Origin: Parvibaculum sp. | GTDB lineage: Bacteria; Pseudomonadota; Alphaproteobacteria; Parvibaculales; Parvibaculaceae | Length of the DNA: 64,000 bases | Assembly: GCA_030645235.1 (NCBI GenBank) | Contig: JAUSMV010000030.1 | Coordinates: 930,001 to 994,000 of the forward strand | Direction of reading: 5' to 3' | Part shown: piece after piece, positions 36,527 through 44,814 of the stretch | Layout: the number at the start of each line of letters is the position of its first letter | How positions within the stretch are numbered: position 1 is the first letter of the stretch | Made by a program: the position numbers and the translations under genes | The notes under the pieces: model-generated | What the model was told of the DNA's origin: nothing | Databases searched by the model: none | The model's input: the letters and a program-made list of their open reading frames with translations, nothing else

Positions 36527-36623
36527 GTCAAAAAACCCTCGATTAATGTCATTCTTGACACTATCCAGAAGTCGCGCCGGACGCAATAAACGGTACGAGA
36601 CAAACCCCGCCGGAGCCGCATCA

Positions 36624-37442
36624 ATGACAAGCCGCAATATGAATGAAGACGATCCGCTCGATGATTTCACGGCGCGCCAGATCACGCTCAACGATGTTAC
36701 CAAGACCGTCTATGTGATGGGCAGCGGACCTGCGGTGATCGTGATGACGGAGATGCCGGGGATTAGTCCCCATGTCGCACGTTTTGCGCGCTGGGTACGC
36801 GATGCGGGGTTCACGGTCTTCATGCCATCACTCTTCGGCCGCGACGGCGCGGTGCCCGGCGCTGAAGAAGGTGCGGCGGTGTTTCGCAAAGCCTGTGTCA
36901 GTGCGGAGTTCCGCGCTTTCGGGGCCAATGCATCAAGCCCTGTGACGGTCTGGTTGCGCGCGCTGGCAAAACACGCGCATGAAGAGTGCGGCGGTCCCGG
37001 CGTCGGCGCGATCGGCATGTGCTTCACCGGCAATTTTGCGTTGAGCATGACGCTGGAGAAATCCGTGCTCGCGCCCGTGCTGTCGCAACCTTCTCTGCCG
37101 CTCGACAAACCCGACGGTCTCGACATTTCACCCGAAGATTTGACCGCTGTGCGCCAACGCCTCGTCAAAGACAACCTCACCGTGATGGGCTACCGCTTTG
37201 CAGGCGACCAGATCTGCCGCGCCGAACGGTTCGCGGCTCTTTCAACGGCATTAGGCGACCGCTTCATCGCGCGCACGTTGCCTGACAGTGCCGCAAGTAC
37301 AGAGCCACCGCCCTTTTTCAAACAACATGTCGCTTATCCCCATAGCGTCGTGACCGCCCACTTGATTGACGAGGCGGGCCAACCCACGATTGCCGCGCGC
37401 GACGAAATACTCGCTTTCTTCTCCATGCGGCTCCATGAATGA
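36624..37442 (+). CDS. Dienelactone hydrolase family protein
   Basis: This 272-residue alpha/beta hydrolase has the nucleophile motif GMCFTG with Cys (C133), as in dienelactone hydrolases. Earlier it has MTEMPGISPHVARFARWVRDAGF and PSLFGRDG, and a catalytic His near HLIDEAGQ or AYPHSVV. The family cleaves lactones in aromatic degradation, but many members act on other esters. Its 3-prime end overlaps the next gene by ATGA (37439-37442). It is divergent from the GlxA-type regulator, which likely controls it. The ATG at 36624 follows GGAG. The start of the frame extends much further upstream, but only opposite the regulator gene. Confidence 0.83.
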   Translation: MTSRNMNEDDPLDDFTARQITLNDVTKTVYVMGSGPAVIVMTEMPGISPHVARFARWVRDAGFTVFMPSLFGRDGAVPGAEEGAAVFRKACVSAEFRAFGANASSPVTVWLRALAKHAHEECGGPGVGAIGMCFTGNFALSMTLEKSVLAPVLSQPSLPLDKPDGLDISPEDLTAVRQRLVKDNLTVMGYRFAGDQICRAERFAALSTALGDRFIARTLPDSAASTEPPPFFKQHVAYPHSVVTAHLIDEAGQPTIAARDEILAFFSMRLHE

Positions 37443-37732
37443 AAACCCGAATGCCTTTCGTCCTCATCATTCACGAGGTTGCGGATTACGCCGCATGGCG
37501 GATGATCTTCGATGAGGCGGCAGGGATACGCCGCGAGGCAGGCGAAATCCGTTTTCAGTTGCTGAGGGCTGATACGGACGCCAATCGCATTGTGCATTTC
37601 TCGCATTGGCGGAACCTCGACGACGCACGGCGCTTTTTTGAATCACCCGCGCTTGTCGAAATCCGCCGAAAGGCTGGGGTAAAGACACCGGAGTTCATCT
37701 ATCTGAACGAGCTTGATCGCGGCGATCTCTGA
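37439..37732 (+). CDS. Small ABM-like (dimeric alpha-beta barrel) protein
   Basis: This 97-residue protein begins MKTRMPFVLIIHEVADYAAWRMIFDE and contains HFSHWRNLDDARRFFESP and KTPEFIYLNEL. It matches the ferredoxin-like alpha-beta barrel fold of ABM monooxygenases and stress-response dimers. The catalytic role is unclear. Translational coupling to the dienelactone hydrolase gene (ATGA overlap) suggests a shared pathway under the divergent GlxA-type regulator. Confidence 0.75.
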   Translation: MKTRMPFVLIIHEVADYAAWRMIFDEAAGIRREAGEIRFQLLRADTDANRIVHFSHWRNLDDARRFFESPALVEIRRKAGVKTPEFIYLNELDRGDL

Positions 37733-37789
37733 TATAGGGTCGGGCGGCGCTGCAACGACCTCTTTTATCCACGTCTATTTCGTTTAGTC

Positions 37790-38149
37790 TCACGCAGGCG
37801 CATAAGCCGCAATCGCCCGCACAACTTGTCCGTTCGCCGAGAAGATAAATGTCTCGGTGACGCGATTGCCGCGCTGATTGCGATAGAGGATCGTCAGCGC
37901 ATCGCTGCCGGTGAACACCGCATCATATTCAAAATGCAAATCCGGTGAGGCCTTGAGCGCACGCGCCCAATAATCCCGCAAAGCCGCTTTGCCGAAAACG
38001 GAAGCGCTATTGCCACCCATCACCTGAGCGATCCTTGGCGAGTGAAAGACAATATCCTCGCTGTAGTGACCAAGGATTGCTTCAAGATCACGGGCGTTCC
38101 AGTGCGCGACCCATGTCCGTGCAAATGCTTCTGCGGCGTCTCTGTCCAT
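37790..38149 (-). CDS. SnoaL/NTF2-like protein
   Basis: This 119-residue protein (from ATG 38149) has the NTF2-like cone fold pattern: an N-terminal AFARTWVAHWNARDLEAILGHY, then VFHSPRIAQVMGGNSASVFGKAALRDYWARAL, then TILYRNQRGNRVTETFIFSANGQVVRAIAAY. Members include polyketide cyclases, ketosteroid isomerases and many proteins of unknown role. It stands alone. A longer start at 38269 is unsupported; the chosen ATG has AGGTGAA upstream. Confidence 0.8.
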   Translation of the reverse strand: MDRDAAEAFARTWVAHWNARDLEAILGHYSEDIVFHSPRIAQVMGGNSASVFGKAALRDYWARALKASPDLHFEYDAVFTGSDALTILYRNQRGNRVTETFIFSANGQVVRAIAAYAPA

Positions 38150-38318
38150 TTCACCTGCCTCGGGTTTTTCTAACCGGCCCAGTATCAACATTACGGGCGG
38201 CGCGGCCAACCGTGAAGCCAAGGCGCTGACAATTATTGACGCAACGCGAACGCAGACGGGATTGCGCAAATGCGCAAGCCAAGTCTCTGAGAAAAATCAG
38301 AAAGTGGAATGAGTTGCT

Positions 38319-40439
38319 CTATAAACGCATCGCAAAGGTAATCATCGCCTGCTGTGCGGAGTATTTATTGCCCTGCCACTGATAGTCGTAAACACCTTCA
38401 ACCGACCATGGTCCCATATTGGCGAACGTGACACCCGTACCCACCTGGTATGTCTCCCGCCGGGGCTTCAACCCCGAAATTGTAAAATCCGGGCCACCAC
38501 CTGTGAAAGCGGCAGTGTTTTCCATCGTTTCATCGCCGAAGGAATGCCACCAATTGGCATGAATTTCCGGACGCAAAATACCTTTGCCAGAAAGAGGGAT
38601 ATCCCGCGAAACCTTCGCTCCCAGCCCTGACCGGAGGAAATCATAATCCTGGTCGCTGACCCTCAGATTGACAGCACCGGCACCCTCTTCGGTATAGGCA
38701 TTGACGTGCATCCGGGTGTATTGCAGCGACACTGTCGGCGTAATGACGGTTGCCCCGTCGCCGACATAGAGATTGTATCCTGTCGCACCGTAGGCGGTGA
38801 ATTGATGACCGCTGTAATCAGCCTCCGCGGTGGCATCGAAGCCGGGAAATGCGATGTGGCGCGATCCTGAATAGTCATCGAACCCGTATGTGAGAGCGCC
38901 ATTGACGAACCAGGGACCCGGCACGTATCCGAAAAAGGCGGTTGCCTGATAGGAATTTATATCGCCATCCCCGTCGTAAATTTTGCCATCGATCTCAGAG
39001 CGCGCATAGGTAAGAGCCAGACCCGCATGCGTCGTCTCGCTGAGCGGCTTATCAATGGCGACCATCAAACCCAGAATACGGGAGTCATATCCTTCGTAAC
39101 CATCAACATTGCCCTGTTCGCCGAAATAGCCTGAAGCAGTTGCCCACAAATGGGCACGCGTATCGTCTGGCTGGCAGGCTGATGTATCCTCAAGCCAAAC
39201 CTTCTTCCGCTCATCGGATTGGCTATTTTGATTACAAGCCGCTTGCGCCTCGAGACGAGAGAACAGCAAGCTTTGAAACCGTTGGGTGACCTGAAAGGCG
39301 GTTCGCGGGGCAGCCATATTGGCGGCACCGGGAGCGAGTTGAGCCAGCGCGTCAGCGACAGCCTCAGCCGTCGGCAGCAGCGTGATCGCGGTTATCACCG
39401 GTAATGTCTCCGGCGTCACCGGCAATGCGTCGATAACAGGTGCGATGGCGGGCGCTGCGGGATTGATGACCGGAGCCACCACGTCCGCCAGTGGTATTTG
39501 CGTGGCTGTAATTCTCACGAGGCCCGCCGTTGAGGGTAACGCTGAAAATGTATATCGCGTGGTGTTGCTCGTCGCGGTGACGGTGCTGCCGGTTGTGCCG
39601 CTTGTCGCATCGACAATGTCAAAATCGGTCCCGCTGGTGATTGGCCCCGTGACGGTCACATTGATCTGAAGCGCATTACCGATGGTTGCGGCACCAACCG
39701 GTATAATTTTGCCATAAGAGGCGGGACTGAAAATCGTCGTATTGATGGTTCCGGCCACCGGAATGGCGAAAGCCCCGGCAACATTCAGGATATTGGTGCC
39801 AAGAGTGTAACTCGCGGCATTGGCCTGACCCGTGATCAATGCATTGCCGCCAACCACATTGATCTGCTTCAGTCCGCTTGCAGCGCCGACTGCGCCATTC
39901 AGAATGCTGTTGCCAAATAACGTCAGCGTGCCGGTGCTCGCCCCTGCTGTATTCGTTATAGCAGCGGTGACTGTTTGACCCGGTCCGACGTTGATGAAGC
40001 CATCACCCGCAAAATCCATGGTCGAGCCGGTGTTGCTCGTGAAGTCACTGTTGAAATTGATCGTGCCGGTGCCGGACACGGTGAAGGTTGTCGAGAACAC
40101 GGGTCCTGTGAAGGTCACCGTGTTGCCATTGGCACCGGCCGTGATGTTGAGAAACGTGGAACCAACCTGACCGACGAATCCGTTCGCGACCGAGTTGCCG
40201 CTGAATACGATAGTCGCGGTATCGGCAGCGTCGGTCGTAATCGCACCACCTGCATCGTTTCCTGTATTGATATCCTGATTGCCGACACTGAGGGTTCCCG
40301 GTCCCTGAGTGTCAACACCGGTTGCAACACCGACCGGACTGACCACGCCAGGCAGGACAACGACCTCGCGTGCAAGGGCCATCGGCGAATTGGCCACCAG
40401 GGCTGACCCGGCAACGAGGACAAAAAATATTCTCTTCAT
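38319..40439 (-). CDS. Autotransporter, third in the window
   Basis: This 706-residue autotransporter has a signal peptide (MKRIFFVLVAGSALVANSPMALA). The passenger (about 25-420) is rich in short beta-strand repeats (TLTLFGNSILNGAVGAASG, NITAGANGNTVTFTG). A proline-rich linker with VVAPVINPAAPAIAPVIDALP follows, then a C-terminal outer-membrane barrel that ends KYSAQQAMITFAMRL with the expected final strand. It is shorter than and not closely related to the tandem autotransporters at 1-6813. ATG 40439 has GGAGGGG upstream. The passenger function is unknown. Confidence 0.88.
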   Translation of the reverse strand: MKRIFFVLVAGSALVANSPMALAREVVVLPGVVSPVGVATGVDTQGPGTLSVGNQDINTGNDAGGAITTDAADTATIVFSGNSVANGFVGQVGSTFLNITAGANGNTVTFTGPVFSTTFTVSGTGTINFNSDFTSNTGSTMDFAGDGFINVGPGQTVTAAITNTAGASTGTLTLFGNSILNGAVGAASGLKQINVVGGNALITGQANAASYTLGTNILNVAGAFAIPVAGTINTTIFSPASYGKIIPVGAATIGNALQINVTVTGPITSGTDFDIVDATSGTTGSTVTATSNTTRYTFSALPSTAGLVRITATQIPLADVVAPVINPAAPAIAPVIDALPVTPETLPVITAITLLPTAEAVADALAQLAPGAANMAAPRTAFQVTQRFQSLLFSRLEAQAACNQNSQSDERKKVWLEDTSACQPDDTRAHLWATASGYFGEQGNVDGYEGYDSRILGLMVAIDKPLSETTHAGLALTYARSEIDGKIYDGDGDINSYQATAFFGYVPGPWFVNGALTYGFDDYSGSRHIAFPGFDATAEADYSGHQFTAYGATGYNLYVGDGATVITPTVSLQYTRMHVNAYTEEGAGAVNLRVSDQDYDFLRSGLGAKVSRDIPLSGKGILRPEIHANWWHSFGDETMENTAAFTGGGPDFTISGLKPRRETYQVGTGVTFANMGPWSVEGVYDYQWQGNKYSAQQAMITFAMRL

Positions 40440-40649
40440 GGCGATCACCCCTCCGCTCTGCGCGCAAAAACATCGCGAGCTCAATCGAGCCTGTTCCGAA
40501 GCGGCATCGTTGATCGTTGGACAATCAGCCGCCGGTCAAATGGTCGAATAACCGGACCATAGTCACCGGACAGATGGGGAATGGTAGATACGGAAATTAC
40601 TCACGCCCGCATCGCGGCCAACGGCAACCATTGTGGCCGGAAGTGGGGA

Positions 40650-40725
40650 TGGTGCCCGGGGGCGGGATCGAACCACCGACACTGCGATTTTCAGTCGCAT
40701 GCTCTACCAACTGAGCTACCCGGGC
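40650..40725 (-). tRNA. tRNA-Phe (GAA anticodon)
   Basis: The minus strand folds as a cloverleaf: acceptor GCCCGGG/CCCGGGC, D-arm GCTCAGTTGGTAGAGC, anticodon stem TGCGA/TCGCA with loop CTGAAAA (GAA, Phe), T-loop TTCGATC, A73, and CCA encoded at 40652-40650. It lies downstream of yacG, an arrangement seen in other Alphaproteobacteria. Confidence 0.95.
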
Positions 40726-40870
40726 ATAACGTCAAGCGACCGCAGGCGGTGGCTCAAGGCTTCGCGCCTTATAAGAGATTGGGCTGGGCCTGTCCAGCGC
40801 CGGAAAGGGCTTAAATCGGCCCCAAAAGGCGAAATTCCGGCGCATCTTGGCGCAGGCTTAACAACCCTCA

Positions 40871-41098
40871 CTATTCGCGGTCAGAATCGCCAATTTCACC
40901 ATCCCAATCATCCGGCGGTTCGACAGCAGGGATCGCATATGAGCCTTTGAGCCAACGGTTCAAATCTACATCAGCGCAATGTTTGGAGCAGAAAGGATGG
41001 AAATCAGGCACCGCCTTCTTGCCGCAAATGGCGCAGGGGCGCGGTGCGCGCAGAGGCACGACATTTTCGGGACGTTTGTTTGGTTTGTCTGGTGCCAT
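40871..41098 (-). CDS. yacG: DNA gyrase inhibitor YacG
   Basis: This 75-residue zinc protein has CAICGKKAV...FCSKHCADVDLNRWLKGSYAIP, where C22, C25, C37 and C41 form the zinc site of YacG. YacG binds GyrB and inhibits gyrase supercoiling. The start ATG overlaps the TGA stop of the upstream RNase gene by one base, so the two are translationally coupled. This pairing is common in Alphaproteobacteria. Confidence 0.92.
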   Translation of the reverse strand: MAPDKPNKRPENVVPLRAPRPCAICGKKAVPDFHPFCSKHCADVDLNRWLKGSYAIPAVEPPDDWDGEIGDSDRE

Positions 41099-42618
41099 CA
41101 CTGCACGACGCTGACATCGATCCGGTCGCGGGGATAACCATGCTCACCGACGAAGGAAATCTCACCCGCAACGCGTGCGCGCAAACGATCAAGCAGATAA
41201 GCATTGCCGCGTTCGAGCCAATCAACGACATCGGGCGCGGCGCGCGCAACAAGTGCACGACCCGGAGAGGCTGCGGCTTCAGATACGATTTTGCGCATCA
41301 GATCATTGGCAACCGTCGCACAGGTTTTGCGGCGCGGGCGACCCTGAGGATAAGCGGGTTCGGTGAGAAGTTTGTTCAGCGGTTCACGCACGCGCTTACG
41401 TGTCATCTCGACGAGACCGAATTCCGACATGCCGGAAATCTGCGTCGGCACACGGTCATGGGCAAAGCCGATGTTCAGCGCGTCGACGACTTTGGCGTTG
41501 TTCTCAGGGTCGTTCATGTGAATGAAGTCGATGACGATGAGACCGCCCGTGCCGCGCAACCGCAGCTGGTAGATGATCTCGTCCACCGCTTCGAGGTTGA
41601 TGGAGGCGCTTGTGTCTTCAAGGCCCGTGGACGCCGTGTAGCGGCCTGAATTCACGTCTATGGCCGTGAGCGCCTCAGTGGTTTCGATCGTAATCCAGCC
41701 GCCGGATTTCAATTCAACGCGCGGCTCAAGCGCGGTTTCAATCTCACCGTCAATGTCATAGAGCGAAAACAGAGGTCCCGGGCCGTTGTAAAGTTGTACC
41801 CGGTCGAGGAGTTCCGGCATGGCGCGACGGCAATAACGCTGCGCTTCGCCAAAGGCTTCGGCATTGTCGATCAGCACGCGCGATGTGTCGGTGCTGACAT
41901 AGTCGCGCATGGTTTTGGCAACAGGGTCAAGATCGTGGAAGACGACACTCGGCGCAGACGAACGCTTTTCCGTGTCGCGCACTTTACGCCATTCCTCGGC
42001 GAGTGCGCGGGCGTCGGCGGCAATGTCATCAACGGTCGCGCCAATCGCGGCCGTGCGCACGATGAAGCCTGCGGGTTCGCCCGTGACGCCCATGGAGCCG
42101 AAGCGGGCGACCATTTCTTCAACCAGCGCGGTCAGGCGTTCGCGCTCGGCTTCGTCCTCGATGCGGCGCGAGAGTGCGACGCCGGATTGATTGGGGACAA
42201 GCACCAGAAGACGTCCGGGCAGCGTAACGTTTGCTGACAGGCGCGCACCTTTATCCCCGATGGGATCTTTGACGGCTTGAACGAGAATTGTCTGGCCTTC
42301 GGTGACACAGGCCGAGATGGGCGGAAGTACATGCTCATCGAGATGCGTCAGTTCGCAAAGGCAGCGGGCTTCGCGTGCGCCCAAGAACCCTGCGCGTTCC
42401 AAACCGATTTCAACGAAAGCAGCCTGCATGCCCGGCAATACACGCTGGACGCGACCCATGAAGATGTTGCCGAGCAATGAGTGTCCTGCGCGACCTGTTT
42501 TTTCTTTCAGATCGTCTTCCTGCGTGCGTTCTAAAATGAGTTCGACGGGGCGACCGTTTTCAACGACACAGACACGCGTCTCGCCCGGCCCGACATTGAT
42601 AAGCACTTCCTCGGACAT
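41098..42618 (-). CDS. rng: Ribonuclease G/E family protein lacking the zinc-link cysteines
   Basis: This 506-residue protein is of the RNase G class: an N-terminal S1-like domain (GNIFMGRVQRVLPGMQAAFVEIG), then the DNase I-like catalytic core with TAIDVNSGRY and GGLIVIDFIHM, which supply the two metal-binding Asp residues. RNase G/E cleaves AU-rich single-stranded RNA during rRNA maturation and mRNA decay. In E. coli RNase G the next segment contains CPTC, the zinc-link that joins subunits. Here the corresponding stretch reads TEPAYPQGRPRRKTCATVAND and has no CxxC. It may dimerise differently or be restricted to this lineage. The ATG at 42618 was preferred over an in-frame start 33 bp upstream. 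Confidence 0.85.
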   Translation of the reverse strand: MSEEVLINVGPGETRVCVVENGRPVELILERTQEDDLKEKTGRAGHSLLGNIFMGRVQRVLPGMQAAFVEIGLERAGFLGAREARCLCELTHLDEHVLPPISACVTEGQTILVQAVKDPIGDKGARLSANVTLPGRLLVLVPNQSGVALSRRIEDEAERERLTALVEEMVARFGSMGVTGEPAGFIVRTAAIGATVDDIAADARALAEEWRKVRDTEKRSSAPSVVFHDLDPVAKTMRDYVSTDTSRVLIDNAEAFGEAQRYCRRAMPELLDRVQLYNGPGPLFSLYDIDGEIETALEPRVELKSGGWITIETTEALTAIDVNSGRYTASTGLEDTSASINLEAVDEIIYQLRLRGTGGLIVIDFIHMNDPENNAKVVDALNIGFAHDRVPTQISGMSEFGLVEMTRKRVREPLNKLLTEPAYPQGRPRRKTCATVANDLMRKIVSEAAASPGRALVARAAPDVVDWLERGNAYLLDRLRARVAGEISFVGEHGYPRDRIDVSVVQ

Positions 42619-42727
42619 AAATTCCCTTGAGCCAACGCCGGATGTCCCCACATCTGACGCTCGCCGATCCTCTGCAATTCCCCGTTGGGGATAATCCTAA
42701 CATTCTTTCCGGTGATGGATAGTGCCC

Positions 42728-43312
42728 TTAGCGCGCAAAGCCCGCGCTTGTCAGAAGGGCATTAACTTCAAAAAGCGGCAGACCGACGACACCGGAATAG
42801 CTGCCGTTCAATGCGCGGATAAAAGTCGCGGCCTGCCCCTGAATGGCATAGCCACCCGCTTTGCCCTGCCATTCGCCGCCCGCGATATAGGCATTGAGTT
42901 CTGTGTCCGAGAGACGCTTGAAGGTGACGCGGGTTTCACTCACACGCTCGCGCAACGTTCCATCGGGCCTGATGAGCGCAACGGCGGTGTAAACGCGATG
43001 CGCACGACCTGAGAGAAGCGCGAGACATTCCCGCGCCTCGGTCTCCGTTTCGGCTTTGGGCAGGATGCGGCGACCACAAGCCACCACCGTATCAGCAGCG
43101 AGGATAAAGGCACCCTGTTCAAGAGCCGCAATGCTCGAAGCCTTTTCGCGCGCGAGGCGGATCGCATGGGCGCGCGGCAGTTCGTTCTTTAACGGGGTTT
43201 CATCGAGACCGGAGGCGCGCACAGCGGCAGGCACAATGCCGATTTGGGCAAGCAGGGCCAGACGACGCGGGCTGGCACTGGCGAGGATGAGTTTGGAAAT
43301 TTCAGACGTCAT
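42728..43312 (-). CDS. maf: Maf-like nucleoside triphosphate pyrophosphatase
   Basis: This 194-residue Maf/YhdE-type pyrophosphatase has the N-terminal [18 protein letters not shown], the catalytic [14 protein letters not shown], and [28 protein letters not shown] near the end. Maf proteins hydrolyse non-canonical or canonical NTPs to NMPs and are linked to septum formation and cell-division control. It lies between infA and rng on the same strand, a conserved arrangement in Alphaproteobacteria. ATG 43312. Confidence 0.92.
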   Translation of the reverse strand: MTSEISKLILASASPRRLALLAQIGIVPAAVRASGLDETPLKNELPRAHAIRLAREKASSIAALEQGAFILAADTVVACGRRILPKAETETEARECLALLSGRAHRVYTAVALIRPDGTLRERVSETRVTFKRLSDTELNAYIAGGEWQGKAGGYAIQGQAATFIRALNGSYSGVVGLPLFEVNALLTSAGFAR

Positions 43313-43389
43313 GTGCGGGAGGCCAATGAAATGGATCGGGGCAACTCAACCGCAACCGCCCCCATGTGCGTTGAGGGCGCGAAGCGAGA

Positions 43390-43608
43390 TCACTTGAAAC
43401 GATAAGTGATCCGGCCTTTGGTGAGATCATAAGGCGTCATTTCGACCAGCACCTTGTCGCCTGCAAGCACGCGGATGCGGTTCTTGCGCATCTTGCCGGC
43501 CGTATGGGCGATGATTTCGTGCTCGTTCTCAAGTTTGACGCGGAACGTCGCGTTCGGAAGCAATTCCGACACGGTACCAGGAAACTCAAGCAGTTCTTCT
43601 TTAGACAT
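43390..43608 (-). CDS. infA: Translation initiation factor IF-1
   Basis: This 72-residue S1/OB-fold protein matches IF-1 throughout: [20 protein letters not shown], then [30 protein letters not shown] and [19 protein letters not shown]-1 occupies the ribosomal A site during initiation and supports IF-2 and IF-3. The length is exactly that of the family. It sits in the conserved infA-maf-rng-yacG run. Confidence 0.97.
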   Translation of the reverse strand: MSKEELLEFPGTVSELLPNATFRVKLENEHEIIAHTAGKMRKNRIRVLAGDKVLVEMTPYDLTKGRITYRFK

Positions 43609-43758
43609 TCAAATTCCTTTGAGATTTGGCGGGAGAATGGTCACAAAGCGGGTCAAAATCAAGGGTGATGGGGAGGGAAAGGCGGCATATCCCCAGCGTT
43701 GCAAAGGTCACGCCCCACAAACCCTTGAATTTACATAAAGAAACGGTTTTTCAGACAG

Positions 43759-44235
43759 TCAGGCCGCAGCGTCGCAGGGACCGAAGCGGCGCTCGATCAG
43801 AGCGCGCAAATCATCCCGCAGACGGCGGTAAGCCATAAGGCGCTGTTCGCGTGTGCCGCCCTCGCCCGCTGCGAAAGGATCGAGCGTTGGCCAGAACTCA
43901 ATATCAACGGCCTGAGCATGCGCGAGTTCAGTCACGCGGGCACAACTTTCGGGTGTCATACAGATCACAAGATCAAACGAGCCGATATCGACTGCGTCAA
44001 TCGCAAGCGGCCTGTCCTCTGACATATCGACACCGATTTCTTCCATCACCGAGACGACAAAGGGATCGCGCTCGGCGGGCTCGAGCCCCGCGCTATCCAC
44101 GTAAAAGCGTTTGCCGAACAGGTGCTTCGTCAGCGCTTCTGCCATGGGCGAGCGCACGGAGTTGAGGTTGCAGGTGAAGAGAACCGAACCGGGGAGTTTT
44201 TTGGTCTGGGCGTTATCTGTTTCTGCGGGGCTCAT
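43759..44235 (-). CDS. Low-molecular-weight protein tyrosine phosphatase family protein
   Basis: This 158-residue protein has the LMW-PTPase/arsenate-reductase fold. The active site is C22-x5-R28 (TCNLNSVRSP), near the N-terminus as expected, and the general acid is probably in LDPFAAGEG. The CNxxSxRS loop is intermediate between tyrosine phosphatases and ArsC-type reductases, so the substrate is uncertain. The gene is in the conserved block between a UPF0262 gene and infA. It starts at ATG 44235, 7 bp after the UPF0262 stop. Confidence 0.82.
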   Translation of the reverse strand: MSPAETDNAQTKKLPGSVLFTCNLNSVRSPMAEALTKHLFGKRFYVDSAGLEPAERDPFVVSVMEEIGVDMSEDRPLAIDAVDIGSFDLVICMTPESCARVTELAHAQAVDIEFWPTLDPFAAGEGGTREQRLMAYRRLRDDLRALIERRFGPCDAAA

Positions 44236-44242
44236 ATCAGGA

Positions 44243-44731
44243 TCAGCCTTTGATATGCAGCACGCAAATGAGCGTGAAGAGACGCCGCGCCGTGCCGAAA
44301 TCAAGTTCCACTTTGCCGTTGAGGCGCTCTTTCAGGAGTTCCGAGCCTTCATTGTGCAATCCCCGCCGTCCCATATCGATAGCTTCGATCTGGGCAGGGG
44401 CCGCCGTCTTGATGGCGTCGTAATAGCTCTCACAAATCATAAAATAGTCTTTGATGATTTTGCGAAAGGGCGAGAGCGACAGCATGATCTTGCCATGCGG
44501 CTCGCTGTTTTCGAGGCGGATGTCGAAAACGAGACGGTTTTCTTCAATGGCCAGATGCAAAAGATAAGGCCCGCCGTCGCTGCCTTGCGGCGTGAAGCTG
44601 TTTTCTTCGAGCAGATCAAAGATCGCGACCTTACGCTCATGCTCAACATCCGGACTGCGGCGCATGACGGTGCGCTCATCGAGCACGAGCCCGGCGATGC
44701 GGTAGCGCGAGTTGCCGTCCAGTGTGTCCAA
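44243..44731 (-). CDS. UPF0262 family protein
   Basis: This 162-residue protein carries the UPF0262 signature: [38 protein letters not shown], then [28 protein letters not shown]. The family is nearly confined to Alphaproteobacteria, and its function is unknown. The frame has an upstream stop only four codons before the only start candidate, a TTG at 44731, which also gives the usual N-terminus. It lies between hisD and the phosphatase gene, a common arrangement. Confidence 0.88.
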   Translation of the reverse strand: MDTLDGNSRYRIAGLVLDERTVMRRSPDVEHERKVAIFDLLEENSFTPQGSDGGPYLLHLAIEENRLVFDIRLENSEPHGKIMLSLSPFRKIIKDYFMICESYYDAIKTAAPAQIEAIDMGRRGLHNEGSELLKERLNGKVELDFGTARRLFTLICVLHIKG

Positions 44732-44814
44732 AACAAATGCTCAATGAGGGGCCATATCCAACGCGAGCCGACACTTTAAGCCGATTTGCGGGGATGAGGC
44801 GAGGTGCTAACGCC

